Shown one piece after another: positions 38,774 to 47,064 of a stretch of DNA of 64,000 nt (positions are counted from its first letter, which is position 1; every line of letters begins with the position of its first letter). The stretch comes from Microbacterium barkeri (GTDB taxonomy: Bacteria; Actinomycetota; Actinomycetes; Actinomycetales; Microbacteriaceae). The DNA is taken from positions 434,001 through 498,000 of the forward strand of contig NZ_BSEJ01000001.1 in the NCBI RefSeq assembly GCF_027921765.1. The letters are read 5' to 3'. The notes under the pieces are model-generated. The model searched no databases and was not told the origin of the DNA. It worked only from the letters and a program-made list of their open reading frames with translations. Position numbers and translations under genes: made by a program.

Positions 38774-38801
38774 GGATTGGCATCTTGCAAGCAGTCCACT
38801 T
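38774..38801 (-). promoter_or_regulatory. Candidate MocR operator (imperfect direct repeat)
   Basis: On the minus strand AAGTGGACTGC (38801-38791) is followed 15 nt later by AAGATGCCAATCC (38786-38774). AAGTGGAC-type direct repeats are reported for MocR regulators such as PdxR and YczR. The site lies between the divergent starts. Confidence 0.35.
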
Positions 38802-38811
38802 CTCGGGTGGC

Positions 38812-39471
38812 ATGGAGGGCATGCCGCCCGCACGCCACACTCTCACCGTTCGCCTCGCCCGGCTTCTCGTGGGCCTGCCTCTCTACGGGGTCGGATGCGC
38901 CCTCACCGTCGCCGCCGGCCTGGGCGTGGACCCCTGGACCGTGCTCGCGGAGGGGATCTCGCTGCGCACGGGCCTCGGCGTCGGGTGGGTGACGAACGCG
39001 CTCGGCGCGCTGATCCTCCTCGCGTGGATCCCGCTGCGCCAGCGTCCCGGCATCGGAACCGTGCTCAACGTGCTCCTCGTGGGCACGTGCATGCAGATCA
39101 CCCTCGATCTGCTCCCGTCCATCGACCATGCGCTCCTGCGCGTGCTCGCCCTTCTCGCGGGCATCGCCCTCGTGGCGATCGCCTCCGGCATCTACCTCGG
39201 CGCCGCTCTCGGCGCCGGCCCGCGCGACGGCCTCATGACGGGACTCAGCCGGCGGACCGGATGGCCGGTCTGGCGGTCCCGCGCCAGCGTCGAGCTGACG
39301 GTGCTCGCGCTCGGATGGGTGCTGGGCGGCACGGTCGGCGTGGGCACGATCGTCTTCGCGCTCGGCATCGGCCCTGCCGTGCATCTCGCGATGCGCCTCC
39401 TCGCTCCGGGCGCGCGCGAGAGCGGCTCCCGCGCGGTCGAGAGCGTCCCGGCCGCGCGGGCGGCGCGGTGA
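38812..39471 (+). CDS. YczE/YyaS-like integral membrane protein
   Basis: A 219-residue protein with about five transmembrane helices (for example RLLVGLPLYGVGCALTVAAG, ALGALILLAWIPL, LLAGIALVAIASGIYLGAALG). The motif GLGVDPWTVLAEG and GAGPRDGLMTGLSRRTG recur in the YczE family. Function is unknown; the family is often next to a MocR regulator, as here. Start choice is uncertain: ATG at 38812 or 38821, or TTG at 38785. Confidence 0.82.
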   Translation: MEGMPPARHTLTVRLARLLVGLPLYGVGCALTVAAGLGVDPWTVLAEGISLRTGLGVGWVTNALGALILLAWIPLRQRPGIGTVLNVLLVGTCMQITLDLLPSIDHALLRVLALLAGIALVAIASGIYLGAALGAGPRDGLMTGLSRRTGWPVWRSRASVELTVLALGWVLGGTVGVGTIVFALGIGPAVHLAMRLLAPGARESGSRAVESVPAARAAR

Positions 39472-39480
39472 CCCGGCGCG

Positions 39481-39690
39481 TCAGTGGCGCCGGAACTCCG
39501 GGCGCTCGGCGCCCGGCTTGAGGTGAGCGTGCAGCGCGCGCTTGGCGATCTCCAGCTCCGGGTACGTGCCGACGGGCTCGTCGACTCCGACCATCCGGAC
39601 CTCGAAGCTGCCGTCGACCTCCCTGATCGAACCGACCGCTCCCACGGCGCCGTGCGCCACCCACAGGCGACTCGTCTGCGTCATCGTCAT
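39481..39690 (-). CDS. Small conserved actinobacterial protein
   Basis: A 69-residue protein, TSRLWVAHGAVGAVGSIRE at the start and AKRALHAHLKPGAERPEF near the end. The pattern of beta strands followed by a helix resembles short conserved Microbacteriaceae proteins of unknown role. GGAG lies six bases before the ATG. Confidence 0.6.
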   Translation of the reverse strand: MTMTQTSRLWVAHGAVGAVGSIREVDGSFEVRMVGVDEPVGTYPELEIAKRALHAHLKPGAERPEFRRH

Positions 39691-39829
39691 CCTCGACTCC
39701 CTCCGCTGGTCCCCCTGTCGACGACGGTACGTCGCCCGCCGCCGAGAAGCCAGACCTTGACAGGGCCACCCGCGGCTGGTGGGGTCCGAGATGATCCGCC
39801 GAGGCGAACCCGGTAACCTGAGGGCACCG

Positions 39830-39902
39830 CCCCCAGTAGCTCAGTGGATAGAGCAACGAACTTCTAATTCGCAGGTCGCACGTTCGAGTCGTGCCTGGGG
39901 GG
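39830..39902 (+). tRNA. tRNA-Arg (anticodon TCT)
   Basis: Acceptor CCCCCAG/CTGGGGG, D stem GCTC/GAGC, anticodon loop CTTCTAA and T arm GCACG/CGTGC. The first anticodon-stem pair (27-43) is an A-C mismatch. CCA is not encoded. Confidence 0.93.
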
Positions 39903-39942
39903 CCGATACGGCGACGTCCCACCCCCTCGATAGGCTGGGGGG

Positions 39943-40569
39943 ATGGTAGGCGCCTCCGAGAACGACCGGCTCGTCTGGATCGACTGCGAGATGACGGGTC
40001 TCGACCTCACGGTCGACGAGCTCGTGGAGATCGCGATCGTCGTGACCGACTTCGAGCTCCGCATCCTCGACCCGGGATTCCAGGTCGTCATCAAGCCCTC
40101 GCAGGCCGCCCTCGACCACATGGGCGACTTCGTGACGGAGATGCACCGCAGCTCCGGCCTGCTCGACGAGATCCCCCACGGCGTCTCCCTCGAGGAGGCG
40201 GAGCGGCAGTCCCTCGAGTACATCCGCCGGTTCGTGCCGCTCGAGCGGAAGGCGCCCCTCGCGGGCAACACGATCGGGACGGATCGGATGTTCCTGGCCC
40301 GGTACATGCCGAGCGTCGACAGCCACCTGCACTACCGCAACGTCGATGTGTCCAGCGTCAAGGAGCTCTCGCGACGCTGGTACCCCCGCGCCTACTTCCA
40401 GGCGCCCGGAAAGGACGGCGGGCACCGCGCGCTGGCCGACATCCTCGAGTCGATCCGCGAGCTCGAGTACTACCGTCGTGCGGTCTTCGTCGCCGAGCCC
40501 GGACCCACCTCCGACGAGGCGCGCGACATCGCGACCCGCGTCGTGTCGTCATTCGCTCCGAACGTATGA
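39943..40569 (+). CDS. orn: Oligoribonuclease
   Basis: 3'-5' exonuclease that degrades the last dinucleotides of RNA and the c-di-GMP product pGpG. The 208-residue DEDDh protein has Asp and Glu in WIDCEMTGL, Asp in GNTIGTDRMFLARY, and His/Asp in GGHRALADILESI. The ATG follows a TAGGCT -10 box (39931-39936) by 6 nt, suggesting a leaderless transcript. Confidence 0.95.
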   Translation: MVGASENDRLVWIDCEMTGLDLTVDELVEIAIVVTDFELRILDPGFQVVIKPSQAALDHMGDFVTEMHRSSGLLDEIPHGVSLEEAERQSLEYIRRFVPLERKAPLAGNTIGTDRMFLARYMPSVDSHLHYRNVDVSSVKELSRRWYPRAYFQAPGKDGGHRALADILESIRELEYYRRAVFVAEPGPTSDEARDIATRVVSSFAPNV

Positions 40570-40608
40570 CAGAATAGAGAAGTTGCCCCGGCAGGCCGGG
40601 GAGACATG

Positions 40609-40684
40609 GTGGCTATAGCTCAGTTGGTAGAGCACCTGGTTGTGGTCCAGGGGGTCGCCGGTTCAAGCCCGGTTAGCCACCCCA
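40609..40684 (+). tRNA. tRNA-His (anticodon GTG)
   Basis: Acceptor GTGGCTA/TAGCCAC, anticodon stem CCTGG/CCAGG around TTGTGGT, T arm GCCGG/CCGGT. A G at 40608 can supply the extra G(-1) opposite discriminator C. CCA is encoded (40682-40684). Confidence 0.95.
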
Positions 40685-40689
40685 GCCCG

Positions 40690-40738
40690 CACGAGGCCCG
40701 GGGTTCCCGCAAGGGGAGCTGCCGGGCCTCGTGTCTTT
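40690..40738 (+). terminator. Terminator after tRNA-His
   Basis: CACGAGGCCCGG pairs with CCGGGCCTCGTG (12 bp) and is followed by TCTTTTC, a rare T-tract for this genome. Confidence 0.85.
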
Positions 40739-40785
40739 TCCGCGGCCGCCGCCCGCGATGCGCACCCGACTAGACTCGGAAGCCG

Positions 40786-41133
40786 ATGATGGACATGGAT
40801 GCCGACGCCTTCGAGGCGCTCGTCGTGGATGAGCTCGATCAGCTCCCCGATGAGATGGTCGACGGCCTCGACAACGTGATCTTCGTCGTCGAGGACCGCT
40901 CCGAGGACGGTGAGGACCTCCTCGGGCTGTACGACGGCCTCGCCCTCACCGAGCGCGGCCGGTACGGCATGGGCGAGCTTCCCGACCGCATCATCGTCTA
41001 CCGGGAATCCCATCTCGCGCGATGCGAGACCGAGAGCGAGCTGCGCGACGAGGTCCACACGACCCTCGTGCACGAGATCGCGCACTTCTACGGCATCGAC
41101 GATGAGCGTCTCCATGAGCTGGGGTGGGCATGA
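40786..41133 (+). CDS. Minigluzincin-like metallopeptidase family protein
   Basis: A 115-residue protein with the zinc motif [18 protein letters not shown] near the end, as in the small predicted metallopeptidases (DUF1025/zincin-like) of actinobacteria. The rest is acidic. Its substrate is unknown. A TAGACT box (40771-40776) 9 nt before the ATG suggests a very short or absent leader. Its stop overlaps the clpS start (ATGA). Confidence 0.85.
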   Translation: MMDMDADAFEALVVDELDQLPDEMVDGLDNVIFVVEDRSEDGEDLLGLYDGLALTERGRYGMGELPDRIIVYRESHLARCETESELRDEVHTTLVHEIAHFYGIDDERLHELGWA

Positions 41134-41441
41134 CCCCCGCGCACACGGTCTTCGCGTCGACGGCGGTCGAGGAGGAGCTGGATCGCGTCGAGGCACCCGC
41201 GCACGCGACCCCGTGGCAGACCGTCGTGTGGGACGACCCCGTCAACCTCATGAGCTACGTGGTCCGCGTCTTCCGTGAGTACTTCGGCTACGACGAGGAG
41301 CACGCCACGCGTCTCATGCTCGCCGTCCACAACGAGGGGCACGCCGTCGTCGCCGAGGGCGCGCGCGAGCAGATGGAGCTGCACGCCCAGGCCATGCACG
41401 ACTACGGACTGTGGGCGACCGTCCGCAGAGCGCCGATGTGA
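41130..41441 (+). CDS. clpS: Clp protease adaptor ClpS
   Basis: Delivers N-degron substrates to a Clp ATPase (ClpC in actinobacteria). The 103-residue protein has a flexible N-terminus and the ClpS core: [20 protein letters not shown] with the N-degron pocket Asp/Asn, then [16 protein letters not shown]. The ATG at 41130 overlaps the previous stop; GTG at 41124 is an alternative. Confidence 0.95.
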   Translation: MTPAHTVFASTAVEEELDRVEAPAHATPWQTVVWDDPVNLMSYVVRVFREYFGYDEEHATRLMLAVHNEGHAVVAEGAREQMELHAQAMHDYGLWATVRRAPM

Positions 41442-41455
41442 GGACACCGCACCCC

Positions 41456-41932
41456 ATGACCGAACGACTCGTGATCCTCACCCTGACGCGCATCGAGGCC
41501 GCGCATCTCCGCGACCTCGTGAGGCAGTTCGCGACCCTCGTCGAGAGCACGCCGACGGCGGCGGACCCGGCGCTCGAGCGCCTCACCCCCGACGCGTACC
41601 CGGACGATCCCGACGCGGCGGACGACTTCCGCAGCGTCACGCGCGGAGACCTCCTCGGCCGCCGCTCACAGGACGCGGCGACCGTTCTGCGCGACCTCTC
41701 CGCGATCGAGGAGGCGCCGCTCGAAGACGCGCTCTCCCCTGTCGACGTGTCCATCGCCGGCGACGCGCTCGAGGCATGGCTGCGGACGCTCGCCGCCGTG
41801 CGCCTCGTGCTCGCGAGCCGACTCGGCATCGAGAGCGCGGAGGATCACGACGACGAGGACCCGCGCTTCGCCCTCTACGACTGGCTCGGCTACCGTCTCG
41901 ACGGACTGCTCCAGGCCGCCGACGGCGCCTGA
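41456..41932 (+). CDS. DUF2017 family protein
   Basis: A 158-residue acidic helical protein that follows clpS, the standard position for DUF2017 in actinobacteria. Features are LTLTRIEAAHLRDLVRQFATLV at the start and RLVLASRLGIESAED near the end. Function is unknown; the constant neighbourhood suggests a link to ClpS-dependent proteolysis. Confidence 0.85.
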   Translation: MTERLVILTLTRIEAAHLRDLVRQFATLVESTPTAADPALERLTPDAYPDDPDAADDFRSVTRGDLLGRRSQDAATVLRDLSAIEEAPLEDALSPVDVSIAGDALEAWLRTLAAVRLVLASRLGIESAEDHDDEDPRFALYDWLGYRLDGLLQAADGA

Positions 41933-42018
41933 TCGGGCCCCCTCACCCGCACCCACCGCTCCTCCACCGTCGCATCCCACGACAGCGGATCCACAAACCG
42001 CGGCTTCCTGCTCGTCAC
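41933..42018 (-). other. Coding-like fragment between DUF2017 and the P-loop gene
   Basis: On the minus strand a GTG at 42018 opens a frame beginning VTSRKPRFVDPLSWD and running about 28 residues before entering the antisense of DUF2017 (stop at 41890). The segment has a protein-like mix with an aromatic/acidic pattern, unlike shadow frames, but no family is recognised. It could be a tiny gene or the remnant of a larger one. Confidence 0.3.
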
Positions 42019-42072
42019 ACCCCCATCATCAACCCCACCACCGACATCCGAGCGGGATGCGCGTGCCCCTGA

Positions 42073-42642
42073 TCAGCGGGTCAGGAGGGCGAGATCCGCG
42101 CGCGCCTCGGGCGCCTCGCTCACGATGTGCGCGTCCTCCTGCGCAGCCCACATGTCCCAGTAGGGCGCGAAGCCGTCGCCGTCGCGCGCGAGAGCGCGCT
42201 CGCGACGCAGCGCGGCCTCGGCATCGAGCCAGACGCTCGCATCCGCGACCTCTGCGGAGGCGGGTGTGAGCGCGCCGCACCCCTCCACGACGAGGGGCCG
42301 ATCCGGATCGACACGGACCTCGGCGCCCGCGAACGTGCCGAGGGTCCAGTCGAAGCGCCGGTACCGTCCGACGGAGCCGGCGGCGTGCGGAGCCAGTACG
42401 AGGGCGCACGCGAGCGCCGCGCCCTCCCGCAGTCCGCCCCACCCGGGGTAGAGCTCGTCGAGCGAGACGAGCTGCGCTCCCGGCCACGCCTCCACGACGA
42501 GCCGCGCGAGCGTCGTCTTCCCGGCGCCGCTGCGGCCGTCGACGACGACCCTCCGCGCCGCCCTCGCGTCGATGAGCGCGCGCACGCGGTGCGCCGCCTC
42601 CGTGATCGCGACCTCGGCGCGCTCGCTACTTCTTGAGGGCAC
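42073..42642 (-). CDS. P-loop NTPase, uridine kinase-like
   Basis: A 189-residue protein with Walker A DGRSGAGKT near residue 36, SLDELYPGWGGL resembling the substrate-binding region of uridine/phosphoribulokinase-type kinases, and VVEGCGAL. Family members phosphorylate nucleosides or other small molecules; the substrate is not known. The GTG at 42642 overlaps the end of the upstream gene by 17 nt. Confidence 0.78.
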   Translation of the reverse strand: MPSRSSERAEVAITEAAHRVRALIDARAARRVVVDGRSGAGKTTLARLVVEAWPGAQLVSLDELYPGWGGLREGAALACALVLAPHAAGSVGRYRRFDWTLGTFAGAEVRVDPDRPLVVEGCGALTPASAEVADASVWLDAEAALRRERALARDGDGFAPYWDMWAAQEDAHIVSEAPEARADLALLTR

Positions 42643-42946
42643 GGATGAGCTTGGCGAGCACGCGGCCGGTGACCCACACGAGCGGGATCGCGACCGCGAG
42701 CGTCGCGATGAGGTTCGGCTCGAAGCGCAGCTCGCCGTCGCGTCGCACGTACGCGCCCACGGGCGCCGAGAAGCCGCCGCCTCCGCCTCCGCCGTTGCCG
42801 GCCTCGTCGGAGCCGCCGCCGAAGCCGGTCCACGTCGCCGCGACGGGGACGAAGCGCTCGCCGTCGAGCTCCTGGGGCTCGCCGTAGGCGGCGGTGACGC
42901 CGAGGTTCGCGGAGATCTTGCCGATTTCGAGGGCGATGTTGGGCAT
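42626..42946 (-). CDS. GerW/YtfJ-like Gly-rich membrane-anchored protein
   Basis: A 106-residue protein: an N-terminal beta-rich part (IGKISANLGVTAAYGEP, FVPVAATWTGFGGG), a run of eight Gly, the FSAPVGAYVRRDG segment, and one C-terminal helix (IATLAVAIPLVWVTG) followed by basic residues. This order resembles the YtfJ/GerW family, here in an organism that should not sporulate. The ATG at 42946 is preferred; GTG at 42955 is possible. It overlaps the kinase gene. Confidence 0.65.
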   Translation of the reverse strand: MPNIALEIGKISANLGVTAAYGEPQELDGERFVPVAATWTGFGGGSDEAGNGGGGGGGFSAPVGAYVRRDGELRFEPNLIATLAVAIPLVWVTGRVLAKLIRALKK

Positions 42947-42978
42947 GTCCCCCACGCTACCGGGGCGAGCCGCGCCTG

Positions 42979-44241
42979 TCAGTCGGAATCCTCCGGCGGG
43001 CGCGGCGTGCGCGGCACCTCCGGATGCCGCTCCGCGCGCCCGAGGAAGGCCGCGCGGGTCACGGCGCCGTCGCCGAAACGGCTCACGGCGTCGTCGAGCG
43101 TGCCCTCCACGCGCTTCCAGTCGGCGTCCTCATCCCACAGGGCGAGGGCCGACGAGCCCGCCTCGCGGAGGCGCTCGGCGCGGACGCCGATGAGACGCAC
43201 GGCCTGGCGCAGCTCGACCGACCCGAGCAGCTCGCGCGCGACCTCGCCGATCCGCTGGCCGAGCGCGGTCGGCTCGGCCAGCGCCTGGGAGCGCGTGATC
43301 GTCGCGAAGTCGGCGAAGCGCACCTTGATCGCGACGCCGCCGGCCTCCACGCCGCCGCGGCGCAGCCGCACGGCGACCCGATCGGCGAGGCGCAGCAGCT
43401 CGGCTCGGAGCAGCTCGACGTCGGAGACGTCGGTGTGGAACGTCTCCTCGTGCGAGATGCTCTTCTCGACGCGCGTCGTCTCGACCTCTCGTGCGTCCTC
43501 GCCGCGCGCGAGCGCGTGCAGCCTGTGGGCGGACGCCTGCCCCAGGGCGCGCGCGAGGACGGGCAGCGGCGTGTCGCGCAGATCGGCGATCGTCCGGATG
43601 CCGCGCCCTTCCAGCACCTCGGCCGCCTTCGGCCCCACGCCCCACATCGCGCGCACGGGCCGCGCCCCGAGGAACTCGAGGGTCCGGTGCCCGGGGACGA
43701 CGAGCATCCCGTCGGGCTTCGAGATCGTCGATGCCATCTTCGCGACGTGCTTGGTCGCGGCGACGCCGACGCTGCACGTGATGCCCGCCTCGTCCTTCAC
43801 GCGCGCGCGGATGAGCTGCGCGATGCGCCCCGGGCTCCCCCAGAGCCGGCGGGCGCCGCGCACGTCGAGGAACGCCTCGTCGATCGAGAGCTGCTCCACG
43901 AGCGGCGTGAAGCTGCGGAAGATCTCCATCACCTGGACCGAGACGGCCCGGTAGCGGTCGAAATGGGGTGGCACGATGAGCGCGTGCGGGCACAGGCGGA
44001 TGGCCTGGCTCACGGGCATCGCGGACCTCACCCCGTAGCGGCGCGCCTCGTACGACGCGCTCGAGACGACCGAGCGGCCATCCGGAGCGCCGATGATGAT
44101 CGGCTTGCCCGCCAGGGTCGGGTCGTCGAGCACCTCGACCGCCGCGTAGAACGCGTCCATGTCGACGTGCAGGATCCCGGTGCCGCTGTCGTCTGCCCCG
44201 TCGGCCGACACGAGCCTGCCCGTGCCGTCTGCCCGCCCCAT
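42979..44241 (-). CDS. dinB: DNA polymerase IV (Y-family)
   Basis: Error-prone translesion polymerase. The 420-residue protein has catalytic acids in HVDMDAFYAAVE and SIDEAFLDV, the finger YEARRYGVRSAMP, and the HhH region GVGPKAAEVLEGRGI. The steric-gate aromatic is in MDAFYA. No beta-clamp motif is obvious at the C-terminus, which is charged and Pro-rich. No LexA box was recognised upstream. GGGAGG precedes the ATG. Confidence 0.95.
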   Translation of the reverse strand: MGRADGTGRLVSADGADDSGTGILHVDMDAFYAAVEVLDDPTLAGKPIIIGAPDGRSVVSSASYEARRYGVRSAMPVSQAIRLCPHALIVPPHFDRYRAVSVQVMEIFRSFTPLVEQLSIDEAFLDVRGARRLWGSPGRIAQLIRARVKDEAGITCSVGVAATKHVAKMASTISKPDGMLVVPGHRTLEFLGARPVRAMWGVGPKAAEVLEGRGIRTIADLRDTPLPVLARALGQASAHRLHALARGEDAREVETTRVEKSISHEETFHTDVSDVELLRAELLRLADRVAVRLRRGGVEAGGVAIKVRFADFATITRSQALAEPTALGQRIGEVARELLGSVELRQAVRLIGVRAERLREAGSSALALWDEDADWKRVEGTLDDAVSRFGDGAVTRAAFLGRAERHPEVPRTPRPPEDSD

Positions 44242-44282
44242 GCGTCCATCCTCCCCGTCACCGCCGACATCCGCCCCGGACG

Positions 44283-44318
44283 GAGCGAGGGCGGAGGCTC
44301 GCGCCTCCGCCCTCGCTC
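44283..44318 (-). terminator. Terminator after yebC
   Basis: A 16 bp perfect stem GAGCGAGGGCGGAGGC with its complement and TCGC loop, just past the yebC stop and upstream of dinB. Confidence 0.88.
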
Positions 44319-44333
44319 ACCGGGATCCGGTCG

Positions 44334-45095
44334 TCACTCGTCGTCTTCCTCGAGCTCGGCCTGCACCTCGGGCGTCAGGTCCATGTTCGTGAAGACGTTC
44401 TGCACGTCGTCGCTGTCCTCGAGCGCGTCGATGAGGCGGAACACCTTGCGCGCGGTCTCGGCGTCGACCTCGACCTTGAGGTTCGGCACGAACTCGGCAT
44501 CGGCCGACTCGTACTCGATGCCTGCCTCCTGCAGCGCGGTGCGGACGGCGACCATGTCGCTCGCCTCGGTGATGATCTCGAATCCGGCGGGGTGCGGCTC
44601 GATCTCCTGCGCGCCGGCCTCGAGCGCGGCCAGCATGACGTCGTCCTCGCTGACGCCCTCCGAGGAGGCGACGATGACGCCCTTGCGCTCGAAGTTGTAC
44701 GCGACGCTGCCGGGGTCGGCCATGTTGCCGCCGTTGCGCGTCATCGCCGTGCGCACCTCGGCGGCCGCGCGGTTCTTGTTGTCGGTGAGGCACTCGATGA
44801 GCATCGCGATGCCGCCGGGCGCGTAGCCCTCGTACATGATCGACGTGTACTCGACCGCCTCGCCGCCGATGCCGGCGCCGCGCTTGATCGCGCGGTCGAT
44901 GTTGTCCTTCGGGACCGACGTCTTCTTCGCCTTGAGGACGGCGTCGAAGAGGGTCGGGTTGCCCTGCAGGTCGGGGCCGCCGAGCTTGGCCGCGACCTCG
45001 ATGTTCTTGATCAGCTTGGCCCACGACTTGGCACGCTTGGCGTCGATGACCGCCTTCTTGTGCTTGGTCGTGGCCCACTTGGAATGCCCGGACAT
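44334..45095 (-). CDS. yebC: YebC/PmpR/TACO1 family regulatory or translation factor
   Basis: The 253-residue protein has the full YebC signature: [15 protein letters not shown] at the start, [11 protein letters not shown] and [19 protein letters not shown]. The family was described as transcriptional regulators and more recently as factors that ease ribosome stalling at proline runs. GGGAG lies before the ATG and a TAGAAT -10 box at 45151-45156 (this strand). ruvCAB, which often follow yebC in actinobacteria, are not here. Confidence 0.96.
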   Translation of the reverse strand: MSGHSKWATTKHKKAVIDAKRAKSWAKLIKNIEVAAKLGGPDLQGNPTLFDAVLKAKKTSVPKDNIDRAIKRGAGIGGEAVEYTSIMYEGYAPGGIAMLIECLTDNKNRAAAEVRTAMTRNGGNMADPGSVAYNFERKGVIVASSEGVSEDDVMLAALEAGAQEIEPHPAGFEIITEASDMVAVRTALQEAGIEYESADAEFVPNLKVEVDAETARKVFRLIDALEDSDDVQNVFTNMDLTPEVQAELEEDDE

Positions 45096-45197
45096 AGATC
45101 TCCCGCTCGTCTGACTGCGCGACTGCGCGCTGCGCGCGCCGTCCAGGACGATTCTATTCGCTCGCGCCGAACTGCTCGTGCGGGCGGCGCACGGCGC

Positions 45198-46100
45198 TCA
45201 CTCGTGGATGTAGACGGGAGTCCCCGCGGGCAGCTCGGCCAGGCGCGCGATCGCCTCGCCGCCCAGGCGGATGCATCCGTTCGAGATGGGCCCCGACCGC
45301 ACGTCGTGGTAGTGGAAGGCGGTCACCGCGACGCTCTGCCCGTCGAACCCGTCCAGCGTCGGCGACTGCGCCGACAGGTAGACGATCGGCAGCCCCGCCG
45401 TGTACGCCAGCTCCGGCACGGCCCGCGTGAGCATGATGAAGGAGCGCCCGAGAGGCGTGGGCGTCGCCGTCGTCCCCGACGCGAAGTCCGTCGCGACGCG
45501 CTCGGCGCCATCCGGCGTGACGATGTCGATTGTGCGGTCGCCGAGGTCGACCTCGACGCGCGCGGCGTTCGCGCTCAGCTCGACGTCGGCCATCCGCAGC
45601 CATCCCGCGACCTGGCGCGCGTCGCCCTGCGACGGCGTGCTCTGGCGCCCGACGAGGAGCACCTTGACCCAGTGCTCCTCTCGCTCGACGACCGGGACGA
45701 CCGTGCCTTCGAAGGGCAGCTCGCGCGCGAGCGCCGCGACCGGCTCGCCCTCGGGATCCGCGAAGACCGGGGCGCCCTCGCCGAGCGGACGAGCGGACAG
45801 GGACGCGGTCTCGCCGTCGGGGTCGTCGTCCAGCGGGAGCTCGGGGATCACCGCGAAGACGTCGAGCGCCGGCAGCGCCCCGAGGTCGTACTCCTCGGTG
45901 TTCGCCGGATGCCCCGTGGGCGTCGGAGTCGGAGTCGGCGTGGGCGTCGGCGTCGTCGAGACCGACGCGGATGGCGTCGGCTGCGCGGCCGGCTCGGCCT
46001 GCGGCTGCAGAACGGACCAGAGGAACACCGCCACGAGGCCCAGCACCACGAGCCCGATCGCGCTCCACGCGATCGCGACCCCGCGTCGACGCCCGTCCAC
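45198..46100 (-). CDS. L,D-transpeptidase, membrane-anchored
   Basis: A 300-residue protein. An N-terminal transmembrane helix (AIGLVVLGLVAVFLWSVL) is followed by a Thr-Pro repeat spacer (about 7 TP units), an SH3-like region and a C-terminal YkuD domain with catalytic HYHDVRSGPISNGCIRLGG (Cys nucleophile). Such enzymes make 3-3 peptidoglycan crosslinks. The GTG at 46100 has GGGGGGAA five bases upstream; starts up to 46133 are possible. It is divergent from pdxY. Confidence 0.88.
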   Translation of the reverse strand: MDGRRRGVAIAWSAIGLVVLGLVAVFLWSVLQPQAEPAAQPTPSASVSTTPTPTPTPTPTPTGHPANTEEYDLGALPALDVFAVIPELPLDDDPDGETASLSARPLGEGAPVFADPEGEPVAALARELPFEGTVVPVVEREEHWVKVLLVGRQSTPSQGDARQVAGWLRMADVELSANAARVEVDLGDRTIDIVTPDGAERVATDFASGTTATPTPLGRSFIMLTRAVPELAYTAGLPIVYLSAQSPTLDGFDGQSVAVTAFHYHDVRSGPISNGCIRLGGEAIARLAELPAGTPVYIHE

Positions 46101-46172
46101 GGCTTCCCCCCTCGTCCGCGTCCATTCCACCACGCCGATCGGACGCGCGGGCGGCGATGAGATGATCTCAGG

Positions 46173-47024
46173 ATGAAGATCCTCTCGATCCAGTCGGCCG
46201 TCGCGTACGGGCACGCCGGCAACTCCGCCGCCGTCTTCCCCATGCAGCGCATCGGCGTCGAGGTGCTCCCCGTCTACACGGTCAACTTCTCCAACCACAC
46301 CGGCTACGGCGCGTGGCGGGGCCCGCTCATCCCGCCGGCCGACGTGGCCGAGGTCATCCGCGGCGTCGAGGAGCGCGGCGCCTTCGCGTCGCTGGACGCG
46401 GTGCTCTCGGGATACCAGGGCAGCGAGGGCATCGCCGATGTGATCATCGACGCCGTGGCACGCGTCAAGGAGGCCAATCCCGCAGCCGTCTACGCGTGCG
46501 ACCCCGTCATGGGCAACGCGAAGTCGGGCTGCTTCGTCGCCCCGGCGATCCCCGACCTCCTGCGCGAGAAGGTCGTGCCCGTCGCCGACGTCATCACGCC
46601 CAATCAGTTCGAGCTGGGCTTCCTGACCGGCACGGCGCCCGACACGCTCGAGTCCACGGTCGCAGCGGCCGACGCCGCGCGCGACATGGGCCCCCGCACG
46701 GTGCTCGTCACCTCGGTCGAGCGCCCCGACCGGCCCGAGGGCACGATCGAGATGATGGTGGTCGACGACGACGGCGCGTGGGTCGTGCAGACGCCGCACC
46801 TCCCCATGAAGGCGAACGGCTCCGGCGACGTGACGGCCGCCCTCTTCACCTCGCACTATCTCGCGACGCGGTCCGCGCCCGATGCGCTCGCGCGCACCGC
46901 GTCGAGCGTCTTCGGCCTTCTCGAGCAGACGCTCGCCGCGGGCGACCGCGAGCTCCAGCTCGTGCAGGCGCAGGAGCACTTCGCGCATCCGCGACTCGAG
47001 TTCGCGGTTCGCCAGGTGCGCTGA
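46173..47024 (+). CDS. pdxY: Pyridoxal kinase PdxY
   Basis: Salvage kinase that makes PLP from pyridoxal. The 283-residue ribokinase-fold protein has ILSIQSAVAYGHAGNSAAVFP at the start, YACDPVMGN for ATP/Mg binding, and the anion hole KANGSGDVTAALF with the catalytic Asp. It faces pdxT across a terminator, so both salvage and de novo B6 genes sit together. Confidence 0.94.
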   Translation: MKILSIQSAVAYGHAGNSAAVFPMQRIGVEVLPVYTVNFSNHTGYGAWRGPLIPPADVAEVIRGVEERGAFASLDAVLSGYQGSEGIADVIIDAVARVKEANPAAVYACDPVMGNAKSGCFVAPAIPDLLREKVVPVADVITPNQFELGFLTGTAPDTLESTVAAADAARDMGPRTVLVTSVERPDRPEGTIEMMVVDDDGAWVVQTPHLPMKANGSGDVTAALFTSHYLATRSAPDALARTASSVFGLLEQTLAAGDRELQLVQAQEHFAHPRLEFAVRQVR

Positions 47025-47032
47025 CGCCGCAG

Positions 47033-47063
47033 CGGCAGGGCCCGCCGTGCGGACCCTGCCGCG
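47033..47063. terminator. Bidirectional terminator between pdxY and pdxT
   Basis: GCGGCAGGG pairs with CCCTGCCGC (9 bp, 13 nt loop) between convergent genes. Confidence 0.65.
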
Positions 47064-47064
47064 C

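Noticed and set aside
40570..40608. Extra regulatory element between orn and tRNA-His
   Set aside because: Only a short spacer with a weak CCCCGGC/GCCGGGG hairpin that probably ends the orn transcript.
45900..45960. Repeat in the L,D-transpeptidase gene as a phase-variable tract
   Set aside because: The units are six bases (Thr-Pro codons), so length change keeps the frame. It is an ordinary wall-spanning spacer.
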